A stretch of 64,000 bases of DNA from NCBI GenBank assembly GCA_017414965.1, contig JAFQJL010000020.1, positions 1-64,000 of the forward strand. The letters run 5' to 3'. The position numbers were made by a program, and so were the translations under genes. The notes beneath the pieces are model-generated. The model was not told the DNA's origin. It searched no databases and saw only the letters and a list, made by a program, of their open reading frames with translations. Origin of the DNA: Clostridia bacterium (GTDB lineage Bacteria > Bacillota > Clostridia > Oscillospirales > Acutalibacteraceae). Of the stretch, positions 43,386-50,593 are shown piece after piece (the first letter of the stretch is position 1; each line of letters opens with the position of its first letter).

Positions 43386-44342
43386 ATGTTAGAAACCTTT
43401 GTGGCAACCATAAAGCCGATGATCGTGATGTTTTTGTGCATCGCCGTCGGTTTTATTATGAAACGGAAAAACCTGATTCCGGATAACGCTGATGTGGTGA
43501 TCTCCAAACTGGAACTGTACGTATGCTGTCCGGCGCTGACGATCAGCACGTATATCTCCAATTGCACCGTGCAATCGCTTGGTGAACAGGCCGTCAACAT
43601 ACTCTACTGCCTGCTGCTGTTAGCAATTGCTATTCCGTTGGCGATGTTTTTGTCGCGTTTCTTTGCGCCGAAAGGCTCGTACCAACAGAATATTTATAAA
43701 TACGCCATGGCGTTTAGCAACTACGGGTTTATGGGAAACGCCATCGTTCCGGCGATTTTGGGACATACCGACAGCGCAATTTTGTACAAATACCAGATGT
43801 TTACGTTCCCGCTTGGTGTCGCGATTTATTTGTGGGGACTGTATATTCTGGTTCCGAAAGGGAACGAGGTGCGCAACCCTCTGAAAAATCTGATCAATCC
43901 CGGTACGATCTCGGTGCTGATCGGTGCGGTGCTCGGCTTGACCGGCGCTAAGGGATATACGCCGGATTTTGTGATGACGGCGTTGGATTACTGCAAAGCG
44001 TGTATGGCACCGCTGGCGATGATCCTCACCGGTATCACCATCGGCAAGTATTCCATCCGGAACATGCTGTCGGATAAGAAAGTGTACATTGCCACCGGCT
44101 TGCGATTGCTGGTCTTGCCGGCTTTCTTTGTCGGCTTGATGATGCTGCTCGGCGCGCCGAAGATCGTGTTGATCTTGACGTTGTTTGCGTTTGGCACGCC
44201 GCTGGGCTTAAATACGGTGGTATTTCCCGCGGCATACGGTGGCGAAACCAAGACCGGTGCGTCGATGGCGGCAATCTCCCACACGATTTGCGTGGTGACC
44301 ATTCCGCTATTGTATGCATTGCTGACGATGATTATAGGATAA
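43386..44342 (+). CDS. AEC (auxin efflux carrier) family transporter
   Basis: A 318-residue membrane protein with about ten helices in two inverted halves. FLCIAVGFIMKRKNLIP at the N-terminus, MAFSNYGFMGNAIVPAILG in the fourth helix region, AKGYTPDFVMTALDYCKACMAPLAMILTGITIG, and FGTPLGLNTVVFPAAYGGETKTGASMAAISHTICVVTIPLLY at the end are classic for the family. Bacterial AEC proteins carry dicarboxylates such as malate or other small organic acids. ATG 43386 was chosen over GTG 43377 because AGAGG lies about 9 bases upstream of it. It is a single-gene unit with its own promoter and terminator. Confidence 0.87.
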   Translation: MLETFVATIKPMIVMFLCIAVGFIMKRKNLIPDNADVVISKLELYVCCPALTISTYISNCTVQSLGEQAVNILYCLLLLAIAIPLAMFLSRFFAPKGSYQQNIYKYAMAFSNYGFMGNAIVPAILGHTDSAILYKYQMFTFPLGVAIYLWGLYILVPKGNEVRNPLKNLINPGTISVLIGAVLGLTGAKGYTPDFVMTALDYCKACMAPLAMILTGITIGKYSIRNMLSDKKVYIATGLRLLVLPAFFVGLMMLLGAPKIVLILTLFAFGTPLGLNTVVFPAAYGGETKTGASMAAISHTICVVTIPLLYALLTMIIG

Positions 44343-44372
44343 ACGAAAAAAGCCCTCGGGGCTTTTTTCGTT
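44342..44372 (+). terminator. Perfect 14-bp stem terminator
   Basis: AACGAAAAAAGCCC (44342-44355) pairs with GGGCTTTTTTCGTT (44359-44372) around TCG. The T6 and A6 lie within the stem, so it can terminate on either strand. It begins at the last base of the transporter stop codon. Confidence 0.85.
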
Positions 44373-44388
44373 ATAAGGAGGTGTGTAG

Positions 44389-45267
44389 ATGGATACGATG
44401 TCGTTTGTGGTGCTGGCCGAGGACGACGGGATCACGATGGGTACGTTCCTGCGAAAGCGTTGTGGATTGTCGTCGCGTGTGGTCGTGAGCTTGAAGCAGC
44501 AACCGCAGGGAATGTTGGCAGACGGCGTCCGTCTGCGCACAATCGATCCGCTGAAAGCGGGGCAAACGGTAACCATCACGTTGCCGACGGATTCGGTGAA
44601 ACTAGAGCCTGTCGATCTGCCGCTGGATGTGGTATACGAAGACGAGCATTTGTTGGTGGTCAACAAACCGCCGTTTCTGGCGGTGCATCCGTCTGGTGGA
44701 AAGACCGATCCGACGCTCGGACACGCAATTGTCGGCTATTTTCAAAAAAATGGAACACCGCGGTCGTTCCGGCCGACCAATCGCTTGGATCGAAATACCT
44801 CTGGTTTGCTGTTGGCTGCCAAGCATCAGCCGGCGGCTTTTGCGCTTAACGGGCGCGTGGAAAAGGAATATCGGGCGTTAGTACTCGGTCGGTTGGACGG
44901 AAAAGGCACCATCGATGCGCCGCTTCGCATCAAAGAGGGTTGTACCATCACACGCGAAGTGGGGGAAGGCGGCAAGCCCAGCATTACCCATTGGGAAACC
45001 CTGCACAGCGATAGCGAGATATCGGATCTGCGGGTGGTGATCGAAACCGGTCGTACACATCAAATTCGTGCGCATATGGCGTGGTTGGGACACCCGTTGG
45101 TCGGCGACGCGATGTACGGCACGGATGATATTCTGCTGCCGCGCCACGCGCTGCACTGCGCTCGCATGGTGATCCGTCATCCGTTTTGTGAAAAAACGCT
45201 GGAATTAGAGGCGCCGTTGCCGACGGATATGAAAGAACTTTTGAAAGCGCGAAATTGGACCGAATAA
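44389..45267 (+). CDS. RluA-family rRNA pseudouridine synthase
   Basis: A 292-residue RluA/RluD-type enzyme that isomerises uridine in rRNA or tRNA. An N-terminal S4-like region (TMGTFLRKRCGLSSRVVVSLK) is followed by the catalytic RPTNRLDRNTSGLLLAAK near residues 125-142, where the usual His of HRLD is Asn and the catalytic Asp is kept. EYRALVLGRL, ETGRTHQIRAHMAWLGHPLVGDAMYG complete the family pattern. AAGGAGGTG precedes the ATG. The gene follows the terminator at once and I see no clear promoter of its own in the 16 bases between. Confidence 0.9.
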   Translation: MDTMSFVVLAEDDGITMGTFLRKRCGLSSRVVVSLKQQPQGMLADGVRLRTIDPLKAGQTVTITLPTDSVKLEPVDLPLDVVYEDEHLLVVNKPPFLAVHPSGGKTDPTLGHAIVGYFQKNGTPRSFRPTNRLDRNTSGLLLAAKHQPAAFALNGRVEKEYRALVLGRLDGKGTIDAPLRIKEGCTITREVGEGGKPSITHWETLHSDSEISDLRVVIETGRTHQIRAHMAWLGHPLVGDAMYGTDDILLPRHALHCARMVIRHPFCEKTLELEAPLPTDMKELLKARNWTE

Positions 45268-45316
45268 AATGTCAAAAAAAATTACCAAAAATGCCCTTGT
45301 AACCGCGTTTTTGCTC

Positions 45317-45345
45317 TTGTAATTTCACTTGAAATACGATATAAT
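45317..45345 (+). promoter_or_regulatory. Upstream promoter of the carboxyltransferase operon
   Basis: TTGTAA (45317-45322) and TATAAT (45340-45345) with a 17-base spacer. Confidence 0.68.
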
Positions 45346-45357
45346 ACCATATATAAT
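45329..45357 (+). promoter_or_regulatory. Second, overlapping promoter of the carboxyltransferase operon
   Basis: TTGAAA (45329-45334) and TATAAT (45352-45357), again with a 17-base spacer, shifted 12 bases from the first promoter. The two cannot be bound by two polymerases at once. Confidence 0.68.
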
Positions 45358-45404
45358 CCCGTAATAGGATTTGATTTGCAATTATACTCACGGAGGGAAC
45401 GACA

Positions 45405-46700
45405 ATGAGTAAACAAAAAATGGAAGAATGGTTGACGGCTACGGCCTCGACCGACGCGCTTTCTCCGGCGCGTCAGTTGCTGACGAAGCTGTTTGATCTC
45501 GGTACATTTGTGGAGACCGATCGTCTGTTGGCGGCCGGTGTTGTCACGGGTTACGGTTGTGTAGACGGCTCGCCGGTGTATGCCTATGCGCAGGACCACA
45601 ACGTGTGTTGTGGTGCGGTCGGCAAAGCACAGGCGGATAAAATTCGCGCATTGTACGCATTGGCGTCCGAAAACGGCGCGCCGGTCGTGGCGGTGTTCGA
45701 TAGCGATGGCGCCAAGCTCGGCGAAGGTGTCGATGCGATGAACGCGCTGTCGGAGATTTTGACGGCGACCACTCGCTTGTCGGGCGTTGTTCCGATGATC
45801 GCGGTGATCAACGGTGCGTGCGTCGGCTCGGCGGCGATGATTGCGGCGGCGTGCGACGTAGTTATCAAGCGCGAGGATGCGGATTACTATCTCAATCCGG
45901 GCGACGCGGCGGCTACGGCCGACGTGACAGTCGAGGACGAGGATGCGTTGTTTAACGCCGTTCATCAGGTGCTTTCCTACCTGCCGTCGAACAACTTGGA
46001 GTCCACGCCGATCTACGAATTTGATCAGCCCACGGCACTGCCGACCGACACCGCCGATGCGGCGGCAGCGGTCGCGGATGCCGACGATCTCTTAGAACTG
46101 ACGCTCGGCGGCGACAGCAAGGCGGCGTTTGCTCGCATTGGCGGTCGTGCCGTTGGTCTGCTGACCTTGTGCGGCGATAAGCTCGGTCGCGAGGCGGCCA
46201 AGGCGGCGCGTTTTGTGCGCTTGTGCGACAGCTTCTCGCTGCCGGTCGTGACCTTCGTGGATGCGGCGGCGTTTGGTTGCGTCAACTGCGCTTCCAAGCT
46301 CGCCACCGCTTACAGCGAAGCGACGGTCGCCAAGATCTCGGTTATCACCGGTCGTGCGTATGGCACGGTGTACGTGGCGGCGGCCGGCAAAGAGGCCGGC
46401 GCGGATGCCGTCTTGGCGTGGCCGAATGCGACGATCAGCGCACTGGCGCCGGAAGCGGCTGTCTGCCTTTTCCGCAAGGAAGAACTGGCGGCTATGACCG
46501 ATCCGGCCAAACAGCGTCCGCAGATCATCGCGGATTACGCGGCAACCGAGTGTTCGCCGAAGGCGGCGGCCGAGAACGGCTGGCTCACCGATGTGATTCT
46601 GCCGGCGGAAACTCGCGGCAAAGTGGCGGCATTGCTGGGTATGCTTGAGAACAAGCGTGTATCCACCTTGCCGAAGAAACACGTCAACATTCGTCTTTGA
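45405..46700 (+). CDS. Carboxyltransferase, 12S/MmdA-like (short form)
   Basis: A 431-residue crotonase-fold carboxyltransferase related to methylmalonyl-CoA transcarboxylase 12S and the alpha subunits of acyl-CoA decarboxylases. GVVTGYGCVDGSPVYAYAQD near the start, the oxyanion-forming VINGACVGSAAMIAAACDVVI, then VVTFVDAAAFGCVNCASKL and AGADAVLAWPNATISALAPEAAV are recognisable. At 431 residues it is shorter than the roughly 500-residue classic subunits. The next two genes encode a biotin carrier and a 5S-like subunit, which fixes the biochemical context: carboxyl transfer between a CoA ester and a keto acid by way of biotin. CACGGAGGG lies upstream. Confidence 0.8.
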   Translation: MSKQKMEEWLTATASTDALSPARQLLTKLFDLGTFVETDRLLAAGVVTGYGCVDGSPVYAYAQDHNVCCGAVGKAQADKIRALYALASENGAPVVAVFDSDGAKLGEGVDAMNALSEILTATTRLSGVVPMIAVINGACVGSAAMIAAACDVVIKREDADYYLNPGDAAATADVTVEDEDALFNAVHQVLSYLPSNNLESTPIYEFDQPTALPTDTADAAAAVADADDLLELTLGGDSKAAFARIGGRAVGLLTLCGDKLGREAAKAARFVRLCDSFSLPVVTFVDAAAFGCVNCASKLATAYSEATVAKISVITGRAYGTVYVAAAGKEAGADAVLAWPNATISALAPEAAVCLFRKEELAAMTDPAKQRPQIIADYAATECSPKAAAENGWLTDVILPAETRGKVAALLGMLENKRVSTLPKKHVNIRL

Positions 46701-46723
46701 TTATAAGTTTGGAGGATATAACA

Positions 46724-47101
46724 ATGAAAAGATTTCACATTACCGTAAACGGTGTTGCTTATGATGTTCAGGTCGACGAAGTGGCCGCCGGCGCTCCGGC
46801 GCCCGTAGCGGCTCCGGCGGCTCCTATTGCGGCGCCTGCGCCCGTAGCTGCGCCGGCGACTCCGGCTCCGGCCGCTGCTCCTGCGGATGCGGAAACGATT
46901 TCGGCTCCGATGCCGGGCACCATCGTGAACGTGCCGGTTTCGGCCGGCGACAAGATTTCCGAGGGCCAGGTTCTGGTCGTTATGGAAGCGATGAAGATGG
47001 AAAATGAGATTGTGGCTCCGCACGACGGCACGGTTGTATCCGTGATGGTCAAGAAGGGCGATACTGTTGAGAACGGTACCCCGATGGTCGCCATCCAGTA
47101 A
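46724..47101 (+). CDS. Biotin carboxyl carrier protein
   Basis: A 125-residue protein. The N-terminal 20 residues form a short strand region; an Ala/Pro-rich flexible linker spans about residues 22-55; the C-terminal biotinyl domain has ISAPMPGTIVNVPVSAGDKI and the biotin site EAMKMEN (Lys at about residue 91). The linker swings the biotin between the carboxyltransferase sites of the flanking gene products. ATG 46724 has GGAGG about 9 bases upstream; the open frame begins earlier without a start signal. Confidence 0.9.
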   Translation: MKRFHITVNGVAYDVQVDEVAAGAPAPVAAPAAPIAAPAPVAAPATPAPAAAPADAETISAPMPGTIVNVPVSAGDKISEGQVLVVMEAMKMENEIVAPHDGTVVSVMVKKGDTVENGTPMVAIQ

Positions 47102-47132
47102 TCCGTAAAGCGGAAGAAAGGAAGGGATTGCT

Positions 47133-48533
47133 ATGGCAAAAGTCGGAATTACCGAAACCGTATTGCGTGACGCGCATCAGTCGTTGATTGCCACCCGCAT
47201 GACGATGGAGGAAATGCTGCCGATGCTGAAAATGCTCGACGGCGTGGGCTTCCGTTCGTTGGAATGCTGGGGCGGCGCGACCTTCGATTCCTGCCTGCGT
47301 TTCTTGGGCGAGGATCCGTGGAATCGTCTGCGTACGCTGAAAGAAAATATGCCCAACACGCCGCTGCAGATGCTGTTCCGCGGTCAGAATATGTTGGGTT
47401 ACCGCCATTACGCCGACGACGTGGTGGAATACTTTGTTCAGAAATCGGTGGCAAACGGTATTGATGTGATCCGCATTTTTGATGCGCTCAACGATATCCG
47501 CAACCTCGAAACCTCGATCAATGCCGCCAAAAAAGAAAAAGGCGCACACGTGCAGGTGGCGATGTCGTATACCACCAGTCCGGTGCACAACATTGAAAGC
47601 TTTGTGGAATACGCCAAGAAGATCGAAGCAGTCGGCGCGGATTCCATTTGTGTGAAGGATATGGCCGGTCTGCTGACGCCGTATGTGACCTACGATCTGG
47701 TCAAGGCGCTCAAGGAGAACGTGAAACTGCCGATCCAACTGCACTCTCACGCCACCGCCGGTATTGCGGATATGGTGCTGATGAAAGCCATTGAAGCCGG
47801 CGCTGATGTGATCGATACGGCAATGTCGCCGCTGTCGGGCGGTACGTCCCATCCGGCGACCGAGGCGATGGTTGCTGCGTTGCAGGGAACGGAATACGAT
47901 ACCGGTCTGGATCTGCTGAAACTGACCGAGATCGCCAAGTACGTATCGACGCTCCGTCACAAGTATCTGGACAACGGTCAGTTGAACCCGAAGATGCTGG
48001 AAGTAGACGTCAACGCACTCATCTATCAGGTGCCGGGCGGCATGCTTTCCAATCTAGTCAGCCAGCTGAAACAGGCCGGCCGTGAGGATCAGTTGGAAGA
48101 AGTGTTGCAGGAAGTGCCGCGCGTCCGTAAAGATGCCGGTTATCCGCCGCTGGTGACGCCGTCGTCGCAGATCGTGGGTACGCAGGCGGTGTTCAATGTA
48201 ATCAACGGCGAACGCTACAAGATGGTCACCAAAGAGTTTAAGGGTCTCGTTCGCGGCGAGTACGGCGCCACGCCGGTGCCGATCGATCCGGCGTTCCGCA
48301 AGCAGATCATCGGCGACGAGCAGCCGATCGACTGCCGTCCGGCTGACCAGCTGGCACCGGAGTTAGATAAGCTCCGTTCTGAAATGAGCGAGTGGTATAT
48401 GCAGGAAGAAGACGTGCTGTCCTACGCACAGTTCGGTCAAGTGGCGGTGAAGTTCTTTGAGAAGCGCCGCAACGAGACCTACGGTCTGGACGGGGCACAT
48501 TTGGACGAAGAAAAGGGCGTACATCCGGTGTGA
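47133..48533 (+). CDS. Pyruvate/oxaloacetate carboxyltransferase (5S/OadA-like) without biotin domain
   Basis: A 466-residue TIM-barrel carboxyltransferase. VGITETVLRDAHQSLIATRM at the N-terminus, LECWGGATFDSCLRFL, VKDMAGLLTPY and LHSHATAGIADMV (metal-binding His pair) are the HMGL-like/PYC barrel motifs, about residues 1-270. A PYC_OADA-type C-terminal domain follows with VPGGMLSNLVSQLKQAGREDQL. It ends without the biotinyl domain found in single-chain OadA; the carrier is the separate upstream gene. The reaction is transfer of CO2 between biotin and pyruvate/oxaloacetate. No beta (OadB) membrane subunit is near. Confidence 0.88.
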   Translation: MAKVGITETVLRDAHQSLIATRMTMEEMLPMLKMLDGVGFRSLECWGGATFDSCLRFLGEDPWNRLRTLKENMPNTPLQMLFRGQNMLGYRHYADDVVEYFVQKSVANGIDVIRIFDALNDIRNLETSINAAKKEKGAHVQVAMSYTTSPVHNIESFVEYAKKIEAVGADSICVKDMAGLLTPYVTYDLVKALKENVKLPIQLHSHATAGIADMVLMKAIEAGADVIDTAMSPLSGGTSHPATEAMVAALQGTEYDTGLDLLKLTEIAKYVSTLRHKYLDNGQLNPKMLEVDVNALIYQVPGGMLSNLVSQLKQAGREDQLEEVLQEVPRVRKDAGYPPLVTPSSQIVGTQAVFNVINGERYKMVTKEFKGLVRGEYGATPVPIDPAFRKQIIGDEQPIDCRPADQLAPELDKLRSEMSEWYMQEEDVLSYAQFGQVAVKFFEKRRNETYGLDGAHLDEEKGVHPV

Positions 48534-48558
48534 TGAACGCTGAAAGGGGAATGCGGCA

Positions 48559-49452
48559 ATGATCAAAAGTATGACCGGCTTTGGTCGGCATCAAGCGACG
48601 GTCAACGGGTTGGAAATTCAGGTGGAGATCCGCTCGGTCAACCACCGGTATTTTGAGTTTTCGGCACGTGTGCCGCATGCTTACGGGTATTTAGACGGCA
48701 AGCTGAAAGCCTTTTTACAGGAAAAGATCGCCCGCGGCAAAGTGGACATCGGTGTGTGGATCACCGCCACCGATACCGATGGTTGCGAGGTGACGGTCAA
48801 TAGATCGCTGGCAAAAGCGTATTATCGGGCGTTGACCGAGGTGCGCGAGGTGCTGGCGGAGGAGGATCCGACGCTTCGCGGCGAGTTGTCGGTGCTTTCG
48901 GTGGCCAAAATGCCGGACGTGATGACGTTGCACGCCGCCCAGCTCGATGAAGAACTGGTGTGGAATAGCGTGCGCGAGGTCGCCGAGATCGCTGTCGACC
49001 GATTTCTGACGATGCGCGAAACGGAAGGCGCGCGGCTGCGCGAGGATGTGCTGTCCCGCGCCGATACGATTTTGGAATACGTCTCCTTTGTAGAGGAACG
49101 TGCTCCGCAAACCGTCAAGGAACGGATGGAAAAGATCGAAAATCGTATGCGCGAGCTGCTTGACGGTGTGGCGGTTGACGAATCCCGTTTGCTGACGGAA
49201 GCCGGTTTGTTGGCCGATCGCTTGGCGGTCGACGAAGAAACCGTGCGTTTGCGCAGTCATATCGCGCAGTTGAAACAGATGGTGTGCTCCGACGAAGCGA
49301 TCGGTCGCAAGTTGGATTTTCTGGTACAGGAGATCAACCGCGAGACCAACACCATCGCATCGAAATCGCAAGACGTGGATCTGGCGAAAACCGCGGTGAA
49401 TATGAAATCCGAGATCGAAAAGATCCGCGAACAGATTCAGAACATCGAATAA
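48559..49452 (+). CDS. yicC: YicC family endoribonuclease
   Basis: A 297-residue YicC/YloC-type protein. [33 protein letters not shown] and the C-terminal [37 protein letters not shown] are diagnostic. YicC-type proteins are metal-dependent endoribonucleases in E. coli. AAAGGGG precedes the start. It leads the remA-gmk-rpoZ string, as in Bacillus. Confidence 0.93.
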   Translation: MIKSMTGFGRHQATVNGLEIQVEIRSVNHRYFEFSARVPHAYGYLDGKLKAFLQEKIARGKVDIGVWITATDTDGCEVTVNRSLAKAYYRALTEVREVLAEEDPTLRGELSVLSVAKMPDVMTLHAAQLDEELVWNSVREVAEIAVDRFLTMRETEGARLREDVLSRADTILEYVSFVEERAPQTVKERMEKIENRMRELLDGVAVDESRLLTEAGLLADRLAVDEETVRLRSHIAQLKQMVCSDEAIGRKLDFLVQEINRETNTIASKSQDVDLAKTAVNMKSEIEKIREQIQNIE

Positions 49453-49469
49453 GAAAGGCGGCTGGTCTT

Positions 49470-49730
49470 ATGAAACTCATCAATATCGGCTTTGGCAACA
49501 TGGTGTCGGATAGCCGTTTGATTGCGATTGTCAGTCCGGAATCGGCGCCGATCAAGCGCATTATTCAAGATGCCAAGGATCGCGGCACGTTGATCGACGC
49601 AACCTACGGTCGCCGTACGCGCGCCGTGCTGATGATGGATAGCGACCACGTCATTTTGTCTGCCGTTCAACCCGAAACGGTAGCCAATCGTTTTAACGAT
49701 GACTATGACAACGAAGAGGATGACGGCTAA
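49470..49730 (+). CDS. remA: RemA family extracellular matrix regulator (DUF370)
   Basis: An 86-residue protein that starts [57 protein letters not shown]. These are the landmarks of RemA, a DNA-binding regulator of biofilm matrix genes in B. subtilis. ATG 49470 is the family start; the longer frame runs out of family into the yicC 3' end. The stop overlaps the gmk start by one base (TAATG). Confidence 0.93.
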   Translation: MKLINIGFGNMVSDSRLIAIVSPESAPIKRIIQDAKDRGTLIDATYGRRTRAVLMMDSDHVILSAVQPETVANRFNDDYDNEEDDG

Positions 49731-50293
49731 TGAAAAAGAATGGATTGTTGATTGTACTTTCGGGCCCGTCCGGTTGCGGAAAGGGTACGGTTGTTGGGAA
49801 ACTGTTAAACCAGCGTGATGACACCGTCGTTTCCGTTTCCTGCACCACGCGTAAACCGCGTGAAGGGGAGATCGAGGGCGTGCATTATTTCTACAAATCC
49901 CGCGAGGAATTTGAGAAAATGATCGCCGAGGACGCGTTTTTAGAGCACGCGGAATACTCCGGCAACTGCTACGGCACGCCAAAGTCTTGGGTGGATGAGC
50001 AACTTGCCGCCGGTCGTAACGTGATCTTGGAGATCGACGTGCAGGGCGGTCAGAATATTATGAAGCTCCGTCCGGATGCGTTGTCGATCTTTATGCTCCC
50101 GCCTTCGCTGGAAGTGCTGGAAGCGCGGCTGATCGGTCGCAATTCCGAGCCGGAAGAGATCATTCGTCGCCGTATGGAAACGGCCATTTGGGAGATCTCT
50201 CAGGCGGATACGTACCAGTATCAACTGGTAAACGACGATCTGCAAACGGCTGTCGACGAGGTCAACGCCATTATTGAGAAAGAAAACCATTAA
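49730..50293 (+). CDS. gmk: Guanylate kinase
   Basis: A 187-residue guanylate kinase: GMP + ATP to GDP + ADP. P-loop SGPSGCGKGTV (residues 10-20), then VSCTTRKPREGEIEGVHYFY, EHAEYSGNCYGTP (GMP site) and LEIDVQGG are all conserved. Length and order with remA and rpoZ match other Firmicutes. Confidence 0.96.
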   Translation: MKKNGLLIVLSGPSGCGKGTVVGKLLNQRDDTVVSVSCTTRKPREGEIEGVHYFYKSREEFEKMIAEDAFLEHAEYSGNCYGTPKSWVDEQLAAGRNVILEIDVQGGQNIMKLRPDALSIFMLPPSLEVLEARLIGRNSEPEEIIRRRMETAIWEISQADTYQYQLVNDDLQTAVDEVNAIIEKENH

Positions 50294-50314
50294 CGATATA
50301 GGAGGAATTAGGTT

Positions 50315-50560
50315 ATGTTGAGACCGATGGACATTGAACAGTTGAAGGGTAACAAGAGCCGCTATGCGGTGGTTATCGGCGTTGCCAAGCGCGCTCGTGC
50401 GATCACCGATAAGGCGAACGAAGAGGGAACGATCCTCATTGAAAAGCCGGTCAGCTTGGCGATCACCGATATGCTGGAAGGCGATTACAAGATCATGATG
50501 CCGGAAAAAGCCGGCATCGAGGCCGATACGCGTTCCGCAGTCGCTGCCGAAGAAGAATAA
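50315..50560 (+). CDS. rpoZ: RNA polymerase omega subunit
   Basis: An 81-residue protein containing NKSRYAVVIGVAKRARAITD, matching the conserved omega core R-Y-x-L-V-x-x-x-A-K-R-A-R, and EKPVSLAITDMLEG. It helps assemble and stabilise the beta' subunit. GGAGGA is upstream of ATG 50315. The usual coaBC gene does not follow. Confidence 0.92.
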   Translation: MLRPMDIEQLKGNKSRYAVVIGVAKRARAITDKANEEGTILIEKPVSLAITDMLEGDYKIMMPEKAGIEADTRSAVAAEEE

Positions 50561-50593
50561 GAATTACATCCGTAGAATGCGAGGTGAGCTCCG

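Noticed and set aside
46790..46890. A tandem DNA repeat
   Set aside because: The repetitive GC-rich sequence encodes the Ala/Pro linker of the biotin carrier and is explained by that protein.
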